A DNA stretch of 64,000 nucleotides from CAVQDV01 sp963711375 (GTDB lineage: Bacteria > Pseudomonadota > Gammaproteobacteria > Coxiellales > Coxiellaceae), in assembly GCA_963711375.1 (NCBI GenBank), contig CAVQDV010000005.1, forward strand, positions 1,054,001 through 1,118,000. The letters run 5' to 3'. The notes beneath the pieces are model-generated. The model had not been told where the DNA came from. It did not search any database and worked only from the letters and a program-made list of their open reading frames with translations. A program made the position numbers and the translations under genes. This document shows positions 19,341 through 27,408 of the stretch, one piece after another; position 1 is the first letter of the stretch, and every line of letters starts with the position of its first letter.

Positions 19341-20675
19341 ATGAACTCAGGGGGACGATTGCTAATGAGTCAAAAAGATATTGAACGAGATAGGGTGATT
19401 CAAGGTACCTGCGAAGGGTCGCTAAAACAAACGCAAGCGGCGAAGAAATTGGCTTTGAGTACGCGCCAAATAAGGCGGCTATGCAAAGCCTATAGGCAGG
19501 AAGAAAGCAAAGGTTTACTCCATAAAGGTCGAGGCAAGATGAGTAATCGCAGAATACCGGAGTCCACGCGATCGCAAATAATTGGGCTAGCATCCAGTGC
19601 TTATTTGGGGTTTGGCCCAACCTTCATGGCTGAGATATTATTGGAAAAAAATCAAATTAAAATTGGCAAAGAAACTCTGCGTCTTTTGCTAATTGAAGAA
19701 GGTTATTGGAAGCCTGCCCGACAAAAAATAAAAACTATCCATCAACAAAGAGAACGACGAGCTTGCTTTGGCGAATTAATTCAAATTGATGGCTCGCCGC
19801 ACGATTGGTTCGAAAGTCGAGGACCAAAATGCTGCTTAATTGTTTTTATCGATGATGCCACGAGTGAAATTTTGTATTTGCACTTTGAAAAAACGGAGAC
19901 GACTTTCGCGTATTTTCGGGGTCTTTTGCATACCATTGAAAAGTACGGAATCCCGTTGGGTTTTTATAGTGATCGCCACGGAATATTTCGAGTGAATCAA
20001 TGCGATGATCCAGAAGCGCAAACGCAGTTTGGACGCGCCTGTGAAGAATTGAGGATAGATCTTATTAACGCGCGCTCGCCACAAGCAAAAGGTCGAGTAG
20101 AACGTGCCAATAAAACCCTACAGGATCGACTGACGAAGGAATTACGTTTAGAAAATATCAGTGACATTGATGCTGCAAATAAATTTCTAGAAGAAAAATA
20201 CAGGAAAAAGCACAATCAACGCTTTGCACAAGCAGCGAGAGAAAAGCAAAGCTTATTTAGTCCAAATACCCGAACTCCAGAAGAATTAAATTATATTCTG
20301 AGCGAGCAAGAAGAAAGGAAAGTCACGAAGAATTTAGAAATTTCTTTCAATGGAAAAATTTATCAAATTCAAAACCAAGGAAAAGGACGAAGACTTCAGC
20401 AAGCGACTATTACGGTTTGCAAAGCACTCGATAGCAAAATTGATATTCTCTATAAAAATGAAAAATTGGAATACAAAGAATTTAGTAGAAACGAAAAAAG
20501 GCCAAAAGTGGTTGATGAAAAAGAGCTGAATGCGATTTTCGACAAAAATATAAATGCGAATAAATCCAGAAAACCCAGTGCATCGCATCCGTGGCGAAGT
20601 CTGGTGGTAAATAAAATCCCAGCATCTAAAAATTTACCTCAAGCCAGGCTCTTATTGAAGTATTCAATTTCGTAA
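19341..20675 (+). CDS. DDE transposase of insertion sequence 1
   Basis: 444-aa transposase with an N-terminal helix-turn-helix (KQTQAAKKLALSTRQIRRLC) and an integrase-type RNase H core. Probable catalytic residues are D150 (LIQIDGSPHDWF), D211 (FYSDRHGIF) and E254 (QAKGRVERANKTL). The start at 19341 is chosen because AGGAGG stands 6 bases ahead; longer in-frame versions have no such site. It is intact with no frameshift, so the element may be active. It is a distant relative of the transposase at 22048-23358, sharing the same layout and similar HTH and core motifs. Confidence 0.92.
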   Translation: MNSGGRLLMSQKDIERDRVIQGTCEGSLKQTQAAKKLALSTRQIRRLCKAYRQEESKGLLHKGRGKMSNRRIPESTRSQIIGLASSAYLGFGPTFMAEILLEKNQIKIGKETLRLLLIEEGYWKPARQKIKTIHQQRERRACFGELIQIDGSPHDWFESRGPKCCLIVFIDDATSEILYLHFEKTETTFAYFRGLLHTIEKYGIPLGFYSDRHGIFRVNQCDDPEAQTQFGRACEELRIDLINARSPQAKGRVERANKTLQDRLTKELRLENISDIDAANKFLEEKYRKKHNQRFAQAAREKQSLFSPNTRTPEELNYILSEQEERKVTKNLEISFNGKIYQIQNQGKGRRLQQATITVCKALDSKIDILYKNEKLEYKEFSRNEKRPKVVDEKELNAIFDKNINANKSRKPSASHPWRSLVVNKIPASKNLPQARLLLKYSIS

Positions 20676-20684
20676 GAAAAAGGT

Positions 20685-20785
20685 GTCTGTGGACGAAGCG
20701 AGGACAAGCCAGTGATAACCTGATGGATAATGGAATACATTCTCCACGAGGTTATCACCAGCTTGCCCTCCCTTCGCCCACAGAC
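20685..20785. other. Long imperfect hairpin inside insertion sequence 1
   Basis: Two 37-nt arms (20685-20721 and 20749-20785) pair at all but a few positions: GTCTGTGG, CGAAG, GAGG, CAAGC and GTGATAACCT against their complements, with a 27-nt loop. It starts just behind the transposase stop codon. It could be a strong terminator, a transposase mRNA stability structure, or a separate palindrome carried by the element. Confidence 0.6.
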
Positions 20786-20999
20786 GGCCCATTTAAATAC
20801 AGCAACAGTATAAATATTTTTTTGAGGAAGAAGGTCCAGAGCCCAAAACAGGATTTTGAGGCTCATTTGCATTGGAAACACGTAGTTTTGCTCCCAAAAA
20901 CTAAGTGTCGTAGAATGGGCGATGACCTGCCTCAAGAGGACATTTCTAAGTGGCTAAGAGGAGGACATTTCTAAATGGCTCCAACAGGGGATTTTATCC

Positions 21000-21036
21000 C
21001 TCTCTCCCCTTGTGGGAGAGGGGCAGGGTGAGGGGT
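21000..21036. repeat. Family B palindromic repeat beside insertion sequence 1
   Basis: CTCTCCCCTTGTGGGAGAGG followed by GCAGGGTGAGGGG. It lies directly downstream of rpoH and partly overlaps the right target duplication of insertion sequence 1, so the insertion sequence landed at the edge of a pre-existing repeat. Confidence 0.7.
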
Positions 21037-21044
21037 ATTTTTTA

Positions 21045-21893
21045 CTACTGAATAGCCAAACGCATTTTTTTCATCGCGTTTTGCTCGATTTGACGAATGC
21101 GCTCGGCAGAGACTTTATATTCTGCGGCCAAGTCGTGCAGGGTGGCTTTGGGTTCGTCGAGCCAGCGGCGTTGTAGAATTTCGCGACTGCGTTCGTCGAG
21201 TGCCTCTAAGGCTTCGTGCAAGCGATCATGGTGCGTTCCCGCCCAGTCATTATTCTCGAGAATATTTGCAGGATTAGTGGTGTGATCTTCGAGGAAATTT
21301 GCCGGTGCTGTCCAAGCATCATCATCAGCGCTTTCTTTATAATCAAAAGACTGATCATGGCTGTTCAAGCGCATTTCCATCTTTTGAACATCAGATTGGC
21401 TGACATTAAGTTCGCCGGCGATGGTTTCAATTTCAGCCTTGCTAAACCAGCCACGTTCTTTGGCTTTACGACGAAGGTTGAAGAAGAGTTTCCGTTGCGC
21501 TTTGGTGGTGGCGATTTTGACGATGCGCCAGTTGCGCAGAATGAATTCATGAATTTCGGCTCGGATCCAGTGGATGGCGAAGGAAACCAATCGAACCCCA
21601 ACTGTTGGGTCAAAGCGTTTAACCGCCTTCATCAGGCCAATATTGCCTTCTTGGATAAGGTCAGCTTCTTGAAGCCCATAGCCGCTATAGCCCCGAGCGA
21701 TCTTCACAACCAGGCGTAAATGGGATAATACGAGCTTACGCGCTGCCGCTAAGTCATTCAAATTCCTGAGTTTATCGGCTGCTTCATATTCTTCTTCTAG
21801 GGTTAGCAGGGGGATTTGGTTTACCCAATGGACATAAGTGCTTAAACTACCAACCGCGAGCGCTCGCTCAATTCGCATCAATTCTCTGCTCAT
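21045..21893 (-). CDS. rpoH: RNA polymerase heat-shock sigma factor sigma-32
   Basis: 282-aa group 3 sigma factor. Region 2 contains DLIQEGNIGLMKAVKRFDP and FAIHWIRAEIHEFILRNWR. The RpoH box QRKLFFNLR is present, distinguishing it from RpoD and RpoS. Region 4 ends with KVSAERIRQIEQNAMKKMR, the -35-binding helix. It directs transcription of chaperone and protease genes. Upstream, TTGGAA (21949-21954 complement) and TAGAAT (21925-21930 complement), 18 bp apart, could form a promoter; the target duplication of insertion sequence 2 begins inside that -35 box. The gene is thus sandwiched between two insertion sequences. Confidence 0.96.
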   Translation of the reverse strand: MSRELMRIERALAVGSLSTYVHWVNQIPLLTLEEEYEAADKLRNLNDLAAARKLVLSHLRLVVKIARGYSGYGLQEADLIQEGNIGLMKAVKRFDPTVGVRLVSFAIHWIRAEIHEFILRNWRIVKIATTKAQRKLFFNLRRKAKERGWFSKAEIETIAGELNVSQSDVQKMEMRLNSHDQSFDYKESADDDAWTAPANFLEDHTTNPANILENNDWAGTHHDRLHEALEALDERSREILQRRWLDEPKATLHDLAAEYKVSAERIRQIEQNAMKKMRLAIQ

Positions 21894-21951
21894 TACTCAA
21901 CCTCATTACAAAATTTACGGGTGAATTCTAGCACTCTTTAAGCACAATTTC

Positions 21952-23486
21952 CAAGCCTTACAAAAAGTATGTCAAACCAAAATGAAAATGTCCGCCTTTT
22001 CTCCAAAATGAAAATGTCCCCTTTTCCATCGCTTAGACCTCCCTTCTTTAGCCCAAGGGTTCCCTGCTTTCTTGCCCTGAGCTAGCTGGTTTGAACCACC
22101 TGGGCTTAAACTGCCCCCAGGGGGTCTTATGTCTATTTTGCGTTGACATTTTGGAACGCGCCACGCAATCGATTCCTCGTTTCTTCTTCGCTACCCTCAC
22201 CGGGCGCTCTATTAAAATGAAAGGAATCTTTGATTCCTTGTACCATAAGGAAATAGAACCATCTAAATGCTTCTTGACGGTGACTTTCTGCTTAGGCTGA
22301 ACCCGTGCCTTCTTTTCAATTTGGTAATGTTTATTTTCAAATTGAATAGTCCAATCATTTTTAACTTCCCTAGTGAATTCCCAGCATAAAATGTCATCTA
22401 AATTATTTTCTGCCCGCAAAGGGATGTGTGCATCTTCAGGGTTTGATGCTTCTTTCGCAAATTTCGCATTGAGTTTATTCACAAATCCTTCACTTAACAT
22501 GGCGTTGGCTTCTTCGATCGTTTTAATTTTTTTAAGCTTAAGTTCTTTTACAAAACGGTCCTGATAAACAGCATGATTTCTTTCAACACGTCCTTTTGCT
22601 TGTGGAGAATAAGCTTTGATTATTTCAATGCCTAATTTTTTACAGGCTTTTGAAAAATGCGTTAGCCACTCGGGTTCAACAAACTCCTCTCCCTCTTCGT
22701 GACGCAAGGATTTTGGGGACACATATAAACTCTTTAAATCCACATAAATAGCTAAAGGAATTCCCGCTTCTTGTATCCACCATTTTAACAGAGCAAAGGC
22801 CGCTCGCGTGGTCTCTCCCTCATCTAGAATTGCCATGGTTTTTCCCGTGGCATCATCCACCATATTCATCAAACATTGTTTTTTATCAACGCCCTCAAGC
22901 CACGCATGTATCGAACCATCTAATTGCAGCAGTTCGCCGAATCGAGCACGTCGCGTTCGCTGTTTACGGTGCGTTTTTCGGATACGTCGTGGAAGCCATA
23001 ATTTCGCCGCTTTTAACCACAGTCTTAAGGTTTCGGGGTGAACGTTGAGATGATCCTCCTCTTCTAATTTTTCAGAGGCGAATGTAGGCCCAAAATCCAA
23101 ATATTTTTCCCGGTAAATCCCCAATATCTTTTCCTTCTTGTCTGCTGGATAAGTGCGTGAGGAGGTTTTACCACGACTTTTGTGGACTAGTCCTTTGTCA
23201 CCATTCGCTTTGTAAACAGCAAAAATTCGTCGAAACTGTCTACTGCTTATAGCTAGCCGCTTTTTAGCATCCCTTTTGCTTATAAAGCCTGCTATCACTT
23301 GATCCAGCAGCGCTTTGCGCTGCCGCTCCTTTTTATTCATAATGAGTCTGTCCTCCATTGGAAGCTATCTCCTGTTGTCTATTGTTGAACAACAACAGGG
23401 TAGCTAGTTTTTCAAATGGGGGACATTTTCATTTTGGTCAAAAGCGGACATTATCATTTTGGAATGACAAGCCTTACAAAAAGTAT
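21952..23486. mobile_element. Insertion sequence 2 (IS1202/ISNCY-like) with 19-bp target duplication
   Basis: The element spans 21971-23467 (1497 bp). It is flanked by perfect 19-bp direct repeats CAAGCCTTACAAAAAGTAT at 21952-21970 and 23468-23486. Ends are inverted repeats: left GTCAAACCAAAATGAAAATG, right (reverse complement) TCATTCCAAAATGATAATG. As in insertion sequence 1, a motif (CAAAATGAAAATGTCC) is repeated near each end. The right duplication ends within the first GTATAC operator of the ATPase gene, and the insertion reconstitutes that site. Confidence 0.9.
22048..23358 (-). CDS. DDE transposase of insertion sequence 2
   Basis: 436-aa integrase-core transposase. It has an N-terminal HTH (FISKRDAKKRLAISSRQFRR) and probable catalytic residues D147 (LLQLDGSIHAWLEG), D207 (AIYVDLKSLY) and E259 (SPQAKGRVERNHAVYQ). 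The layout parallels the transposase of insertion sequence 1, but the sequences have diverged strongly, so these are two different elements of one family. Start may be this ATG (AGGAG upstream) or the next at codon 7 (GGAGG upstream). The frame is intact. Confidence 0.92.
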   Translation of the reverse strand: MEDRLIMNKKERQRKALLDQVIAGFISKRDAKKRLAISSRQFRRIFAVYKANGDKGLVHKSRGKTSSRTYPADKKEKILGIYREKYLDFGPTFASEKLEEEDHLNVHPETLRLWLKAAKLWLPRRIRKTHRKQRTRRARFGELLQLDGSIHAWLEGVDKKQCLMNMVDDATGKTMAILDEGETTRAAFALLKWWIQEAGIPLAIYVDLKSLYVSPKSLRHEEGEEFVEPEWLTHFSKACKKLGIEIIKAYSPQAKGRVERNHAVYQDRFVKELKLKKIKTIEEANAMLSEGFVNKLNAKFAKEASNPEDAHIPLRAENNLDDILCWEFTREVKNDWTIQFENKHYQIEKKARVQPKQKVTVKKHLDGSISLWYKESKIPFILIERPVRVAKKKRGIDCVARSKMSTQNRHKTPWGQFKPRWFKPASSGQESREPLG

Positions 23487-23534
23487 ACAAAAGTATACCT
23501 ATGTATACGGGAAAAGTCGTATACTACCGTATAC
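23483..23534 (+). promoter_or_regulatory. Phased GTATAC operator array upstream of ATPase copy 2
   Basis: The palindrome GTATAC occurs at 23483, 23493, 23503, 23519 and 23529, giving spacings of 10, 10, 16 and 10 bp, so most sites lie on one helix face. It stands directly before the GTG start at 23556. The array is likely an operator for repression, perhaps by the ATPase's own winged helix. The target duplication of insertion sequence 2 ends inside the first GTATAC. Confidence 0.6.
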
Positions 23535-23555
23535 ACCATTGTATTTGGAGGCATC

Positions 23556-24734
23556 GTGGATAAGATCAAAAATCCTTTTTCTCCCGGGGCGGGTTCTCCA
23601 CCACGAGAATTGGCTGGTCGAGATGACATTCTTGAGCTCGCAAATATATTGTTAAAACGAGTATTAGCAAAACGTCCTGAAAAAAGTTTGTTACTAACGG
23701 GTTTGCGTGGGGTTGGAAAAACTGTGCTTCTAAATGAAATTGAACATCTTGCCCGAAACGAAGGCTATAGCACTATCCTTATTGAGGAGCATGAGGGAAA
23801 ACCACTGCCGGTTTTACTAGCACAACACTTGCGAGGATTACTTTTTGAACTGGATCGTCGCGCGGGTGCAGGAAATAAAGTGAGGCAAGCTTTGGCTGTA
23901 CTAAAAAGCTTTGTTAATGCCATCAAATTTAAAGTAGGGGAAGTTGAGATTGGTGTCGACCTCGAGCCGCAGATCGGCACGGGTGACACTGGTGATTTAG
24001 AAATTGATTTGCCAAATCTTTTCACAGCGGTAGCTGAGGCAGCAGCAGAACGAGGTACGCTTGTTGTTATGTTGATTGATGAAATTCAATATTGCAGCAC
24101 TTCCGAATTAAGTGCGTTAATTATGGCAATGCATAAAATGCAACAGCGTTCCTTACCTCTAATTCTAATTGCTGCAGGTTTGCCCATTTTACCTGGACTG
24201 GTTGGCGACTCGAAATCCTATGCAGAACGATTGTTTAATTTCCCAAGCATTGGTCCTCTATCAGAAGAGGATGCTGCTTTGGCACTCAGGCAACCTGTAC
24301 AACGAGAGGGAGTCGATTTTGAGGTCGAAGCATTGCATGAAATCTATCGGTTAACACGGGGCTATCCTTATTTTTTGCAAGAGTGGGGATACCAAGCCTG
24401 GAATCATGCGGTGAGCTCTCCCATTACACTTGAAGTTGTTAAAGAAGCAAGTGATTCCGTCATTCGAAGACTGGATGAAAATTTTTTCCGAGTTCGTTTT
24501 GATCGGTTGAGACCTCGGGAAAAAAGCTATTTGGGTATTATGGCAGAGCTGGGAAGTGGGCCATATAAAACAAGTGACGTTGCTGATAAAATGAATGTCA
24601 GCGTTAACAAATTGGGTCCTGTGCGCGCTAGTCTAATCAAGAAGGGGATGGTTTACAGCCCTGCTCATGGTGAAATGGCATTCACAGTTCCTCTGTTTGA
24701 CGAATTTATGCGCCGTGCAATGCCAAAAAATTAA
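23556..24734 (+). CDS. Cdc6-like AAA ATPase with C-terminal winged helix (copy 2)
   Basis: 392-aa paralogue of the protein encoded at 10358-11554. It shares KNPFSPGAGSPPRELAGR, Walker A GLRGVGKT, Walker B VVMLIDEIQY and the C-terminal winged helix (RLRPREKSYLGIMAELG to AFTVPLFDEFMRR). The GTG at 23556 is taken as the start because TTGGAGG lies just ahead and the translation then begins with the conserved NPFSPG motif. A longer frame running back into insertion sequence 2 is rejected. Its stop codon overlaps the convergent trpR stop. The first and second copies use different repeated upstream sites, which suggests diverged DNA specificity. Confidence 0.83.
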   Translation: MDKIKNPFSPGAGSPPRELAGRDDILELANILLKRVLAKRPEKSLLLTGLRGVGKTVLLNEIEHLARNEGYSTILIEEHEGKPLPVLLAQHLRGLLFELDRRAGAGNKVRQALAVLKSFVNAIKFKVGEVEIGVDLEPQIGTGDTGDLEIDLPNLFTAVAEAAAERGTLVVMLIDEIQYCSTSELSALIMAMHKMQQRSLPLILIAAGLPILPGLVGDSKSYAERLFNFPSIGPLSEEDAALALRQPVQREGVDFEVEALHEIYRLTRGYPYFLQEWGYQAWNHAVSSPITLEVVKEASDSVIRRLDENFFRVRFDRLRPREKSYLGIMAELGSGPYKTSDVADKMNVSVNKLGPVRASLIKKGMVYSPAHGEMAFTVPLFDEFMRRAMPKN

Positions 24735-25006
24735 AGAACATCTATTAAGTATTGTTTTAATTTCGGCGATATCCGTTTGAGCTCATTTGAGCCGCGGGTG
24801 ATTTTGGCGATGCTGACATTAAGATCTTTTGCAATTTCTCGTTGAGTTCGTTTTTGATCAAGAAGGGCTTTTATGATTAAGCAGCGGGTTTCTAGGCTCG
24901 ATCTCTCTTCGGCGGTGAGAAATAAATCATAAATTTCGTCCAAAGTTTTTTCATCTTTAGCCGATAAGCATAATTCTAAAAAACAACGCCAGCCCTTTGC
25001 ATTCAT
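24731..25006 (-). CDS. trpR: Trp repressor TrpR
   Basis: 91-aa helical DNA-binding repressor that uses tryptophan as corepressor. The helix-turn-helix region QREIAKDLNVSIAKITRGSN closely matches E. coli TrpR, with the characteristic ITRGSN, and the preceding LFLTAEERSSLETRCLIIKA corresponds to the dimer core. AGGAG precedes the ATG. The gene lies 10 kb from the trp operon. A palindrome-like motif 28 bp upstream of the start resembles the one upstream of trpE, pointing to autoregulation. The stop overlaps that of the convergent ATPase gene. Confidence 0.92.
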   Translation of the reverse strand: MNAKGWRCFLELCLSAKDEKTLDEIYDLFLTAEERSSLETRCLIIKALLDQKRTQREIAKDLNVSIAKITRGSNELKRISPKLKQYLIDVL

Positions 25007-25033
25007 CAGAAAGCTCCTATTTCGATGTACTTG

Positions 25034-25053
25034 GGTAATGTTACATGATTATT
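25034..25053 (-). promoter_or_regulatory. Candidate TrpR operator upstream of trpR
   Basis: GGTAATGTTACATGATTATT matches the trpE upstream palindrome at 14 of 20 positions, and both lie 28 bp from their start codons. The shared form is GTAATGYTAYATSATTAY. It is assigned from this two-site comparison only. Confidence 0.45.
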
Positions 25054-25211
25054 GTGCTTCTGTCATCCGTGAAAAATGACAAAATCTGGTTGGATTCACC
25101 TTTTCAGTGTGAAATTGATCAAAATGTTGAAACACTTAATAATTCCTTAATATTTACCTGTTACTCTTCTCTCAAATGATATTTACCTTAACATAATAAG
25201 AGAGCCAGAGC

Positions 25212-27392
25212 ATGCGACCATCAAACATTTCCTTCTTTCTTGTCCGACGCGCAGAAAACCCGACTTCAAAAGAGGTCATGTTTTATAGGAAAAATGAGAA
25301 AATTTTTAAGCGATATTTCCCTGCTTTTTATCAAGAAATAACCACAGATGGTGAAATGATGAACGAAGAACAATGGGGAAAAAGGTTTGAACTAGTATGC
25401 CAGGAGATCTTTGGGTCTAGCCCCATCATTTATGAAAACGACTTGAATTCCGTCATGCGTGAGCGAATCAATTCAGCAAAGGGAGTAGTAGGGGAAAAGA
25501 AAGAAAATAAAAAACTGAGTATCAATATTGAGCTCGCAAAATCGATGAAGACACTGCCGGATGAGATAATAAATGATCTAGCCGCTCATTTTAACGAAAC
25601 TGAAAATAGTGCTTCCGACATTAGACAAAATTTCAATGATCTATTTAAAATTAGTGAGCGTGGGATCAAGGAACTTACACTTGAAAAAACGATTAAAATG
25701 GAATTCTATACCCTCATTGCAGAAGGACATCTGGAATTTGCCATCGAGTTTGTAAGAAAAATAAGTAAAGTAGGTAAATCGAGTTCTATTGATTTTTTAG
25801 ACTTTTTTTTTCCCAATGCTATATTGGAAAAAGTTGATCCTTTACCAGCTAGGCGTGCGGATTTAGATGAACTTCGAAAATTTGTTTGGGAATTGATAGA
25901 GGAAAAGTTAAACAACCCTCAAAATCTTGATAAGGATAAAATTAATGATTTATTTATGAAGAGCATTTTAACACATCAAGCTCGTGAAAATATTCAATGC
26001 TTTATTGAACATGAAAGATCTTTAGACATACGTGCTAGATCATCTGCCTTATCTATTGCCATGCGTTCTGGTGAAATAGACCTTTTGAATTTGTTATTGG
26101 AAAATTTCAAATGCGGCAATATATATTTTAAATATGATCTTCCAATGTGTCCATTATATACAGCTATTTGTTATGCACCCCTTGAATTTTTCATAATTCT
26201 CTTAGAGAAAAAAATAGTATCACCTGATTTTTTTAGCATAAAGGAGAACCTGTCCCATCTCGCTGATATTGGGTTAAATCCTTTAGAAATTGTTTGTTTA
26301 AGGGGGCGGCTTGACATCTTGAGATATCTGATCGAAGAAGAAATTGTTACATTTGAACAAGTGCTGCGACTTCGAATTGGAGATAAGATCGTAGGAAGTA
26401 AGTGTCTTATTTACGCTTGCCAATCAGGCAATCCAGATTTGGTCGAGTATTTGATTTTAGACGGGGGAGGCAAAGATCAATGCAATAACAAGTTATTATT
26501 TGAAGCCTGTATGACCGGAAATAAGAGTATTCAAAGCAGATTACTCTTTTGTGGCCTGAAAATATTAGATTACAAACACTCCCCCCTACAAATAGCTTTT
26601 CATAATAACCACTCACTCCCGGATTTCCTGATCGAAGATTTGGTATCGCCGATTAATATCCAAGATATTATTGCAAGACCCATCCAAAGAGAGTTCATTT
26701 ATACTGATAATCATATTCTCTTATTAAAATTTTTGGAAGAAAAAGGAAAGACAATAAATTTTAATCAAGAAGTAGTGAGAGCTATTAAGTATTGTGCAGA
26801 AGATTTTTTATTTTTTACTAAGAATGAAAAAATTTCAGAGTCACAAATTAGTATGTGTCAAAAATATGGTTTGTTTTTAATAGAAATAAGCTTTAGATAC
26901 ATTTCATTAGGAGATGATATCAACTCTACTAATTGGAATGATTATCGAAAAGAGCTTGTAAAAATTTACAAAGATTCCATTGTTCCATTATGCGTAGATG
27001 ATCCAGAATTATTATTCCTATGCGCGATGGTCTTGGGCCAACCTTGGGAAGAAATTGTTTGGATTATTGGACTACTTAACCAAGAAATTGAAAGCGAAGC
27101 TCAGAGGGAAAGTCTATACTCTACTTATTCTACTAATTTCTGCAAAAAAGATCCGGACTTATACTTATTGTTAGCGATTGTCCTAAGAAAACCTGCTGAA
27201 GAAATAAAAGAGATTATTGTTACTCACAATGCAAACCCGGAAGGAAGCATGAGATATTCCTTTAGCCCAATTCAGATGAGTGATAGTTTCAACCCAGAGG
27301 CAAATTTTGTAATCCGTAATCATGCTGGAGGGCATGCCTATGAATTTGTTTCTGCAGAGAGCGAATCGCCAGTCAAAAAATTAAAATTTTAG
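25212..27392 (+). CDS. Ankyrin-like repeat protein (726 aa), function unknown
   Basis: Divergent ankyrin-type repeats occupy about residues 270-480, for example SALSIAMRSGEIDLLNLLLE, NPLEIVCLRGRLDILRYLIE and KCLIYACQSGNPDLVEYLIL. The N-terminal ~250 residues and the C-terminal ~230 are unrecognised. The last part holds two similar blocks (DDPELLFLCAMVLGQPWEEI and KDPDLYLLLAIVLRKPAEEI) that look like an internal duplication. There is no signal peptide. It lies between trpR and the trp operon, with no functional link visible. It is a possible host-interaction protein, by analogy with Legionellales ankyrin proteins only. Confidence 0.78.
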   Translation: MRPSNISFFLVRRAENPTSKEVMFYRKNEKIFKRYFPAFYQEITTDGEMMNEEQWGKRFELVCQEIFGSSPIIYENDLNSVMRERINSAKGVVGEKKENKKLSINIELAKSMKTLPDEIINDLAAHFNETENSASDIRQNFNDLFKISERGIKELTLEKTIKMEFYTLIAEGHLEFAIEFVRKISKVGKSSSIDFLDFFFPNAILEKVDPLPARRADLDELRKFVWELIEEKLNNPQNLDKDKINDLFMKSILTHQARENIQCFIEHERSLDIRARSSALSIAMRSGEIDLLNLLLENFKCGNIYFKYDLPMCPLYTAICYAPLEFFIILLEKKIVSPDFFSIKENLSHLADIGLNPLEIVCLRGRLDILRYLIEEEIVTFEQVLRLRIGDKIVGSKCLIYACQSGNPDLVEYLILDGGGKDQCNNKLLFEACMTGNKSIQSRLLFCGLKILDYKHSPLQIAFHNNHSLPDFLIEDLVSPINIQDIIARPIQREFIYTDNHILLLKFLEEKGKTINFNQEVVRAIKYCAEDFLFFTKNEKISESQISMCQKYGLFLIEISFRYISLGDDINSTNWNDYRKELVKIYKDSIVPLCVDDPELLFLCAMVLGQPWEEIVWIIGLLNQEIESEAQRESLYSTYSTNFCKKDPDLYLLLAIVLRKPAEEIKEIIVTHNANPEGSMRYSFSPIQMSDSFNPEANFVIRNHAGGHAYEFVSAESESPVKKLKF

Positions 27393-27408
27393 ACCGATGA
27401 GCTTGTAA

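Larger units (their letters stand above)
19208..21003. mobile_element. Insertion sequence 1 (IS1202/ISNCY-like) with 18-bp target duplication
   Basis: The element itself spans 19226-20985 (1760 bp). It is flanked by perfect 18-bp direct repeats AGGGGATTTTATCCCTCT at 19208-19225 and 20986-21003. The ends are inverted repeats: left GTAGCGGCCAAGTAGAAATG, right (reverse complement) GTTGGAGCCATTTAGAAATG. AGAAATGTCC occurs twice at each end, as binding sites would. It carries one DDE transposase and a long hairpin behind it. Long target duplications fit the IS1202 group as I remember it. It landed next to a family B palindrome that continues at 21000. Confidence 0.9.

Noticed and set aside
21216..21719. 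167-aa open frame on the plus strand
   Set aside because: Antisense to rpoH with no recognisable motif; rpoH on the other strand is unambiguous.
23358..23555. Long N-terminal extension of ATPase copy 2
   Set aside because: It reads through the end of insertion sequence 2 and the GTATAC operator array; the GTG at 23556 has GGAGG ahead and begins at the conserved motif.
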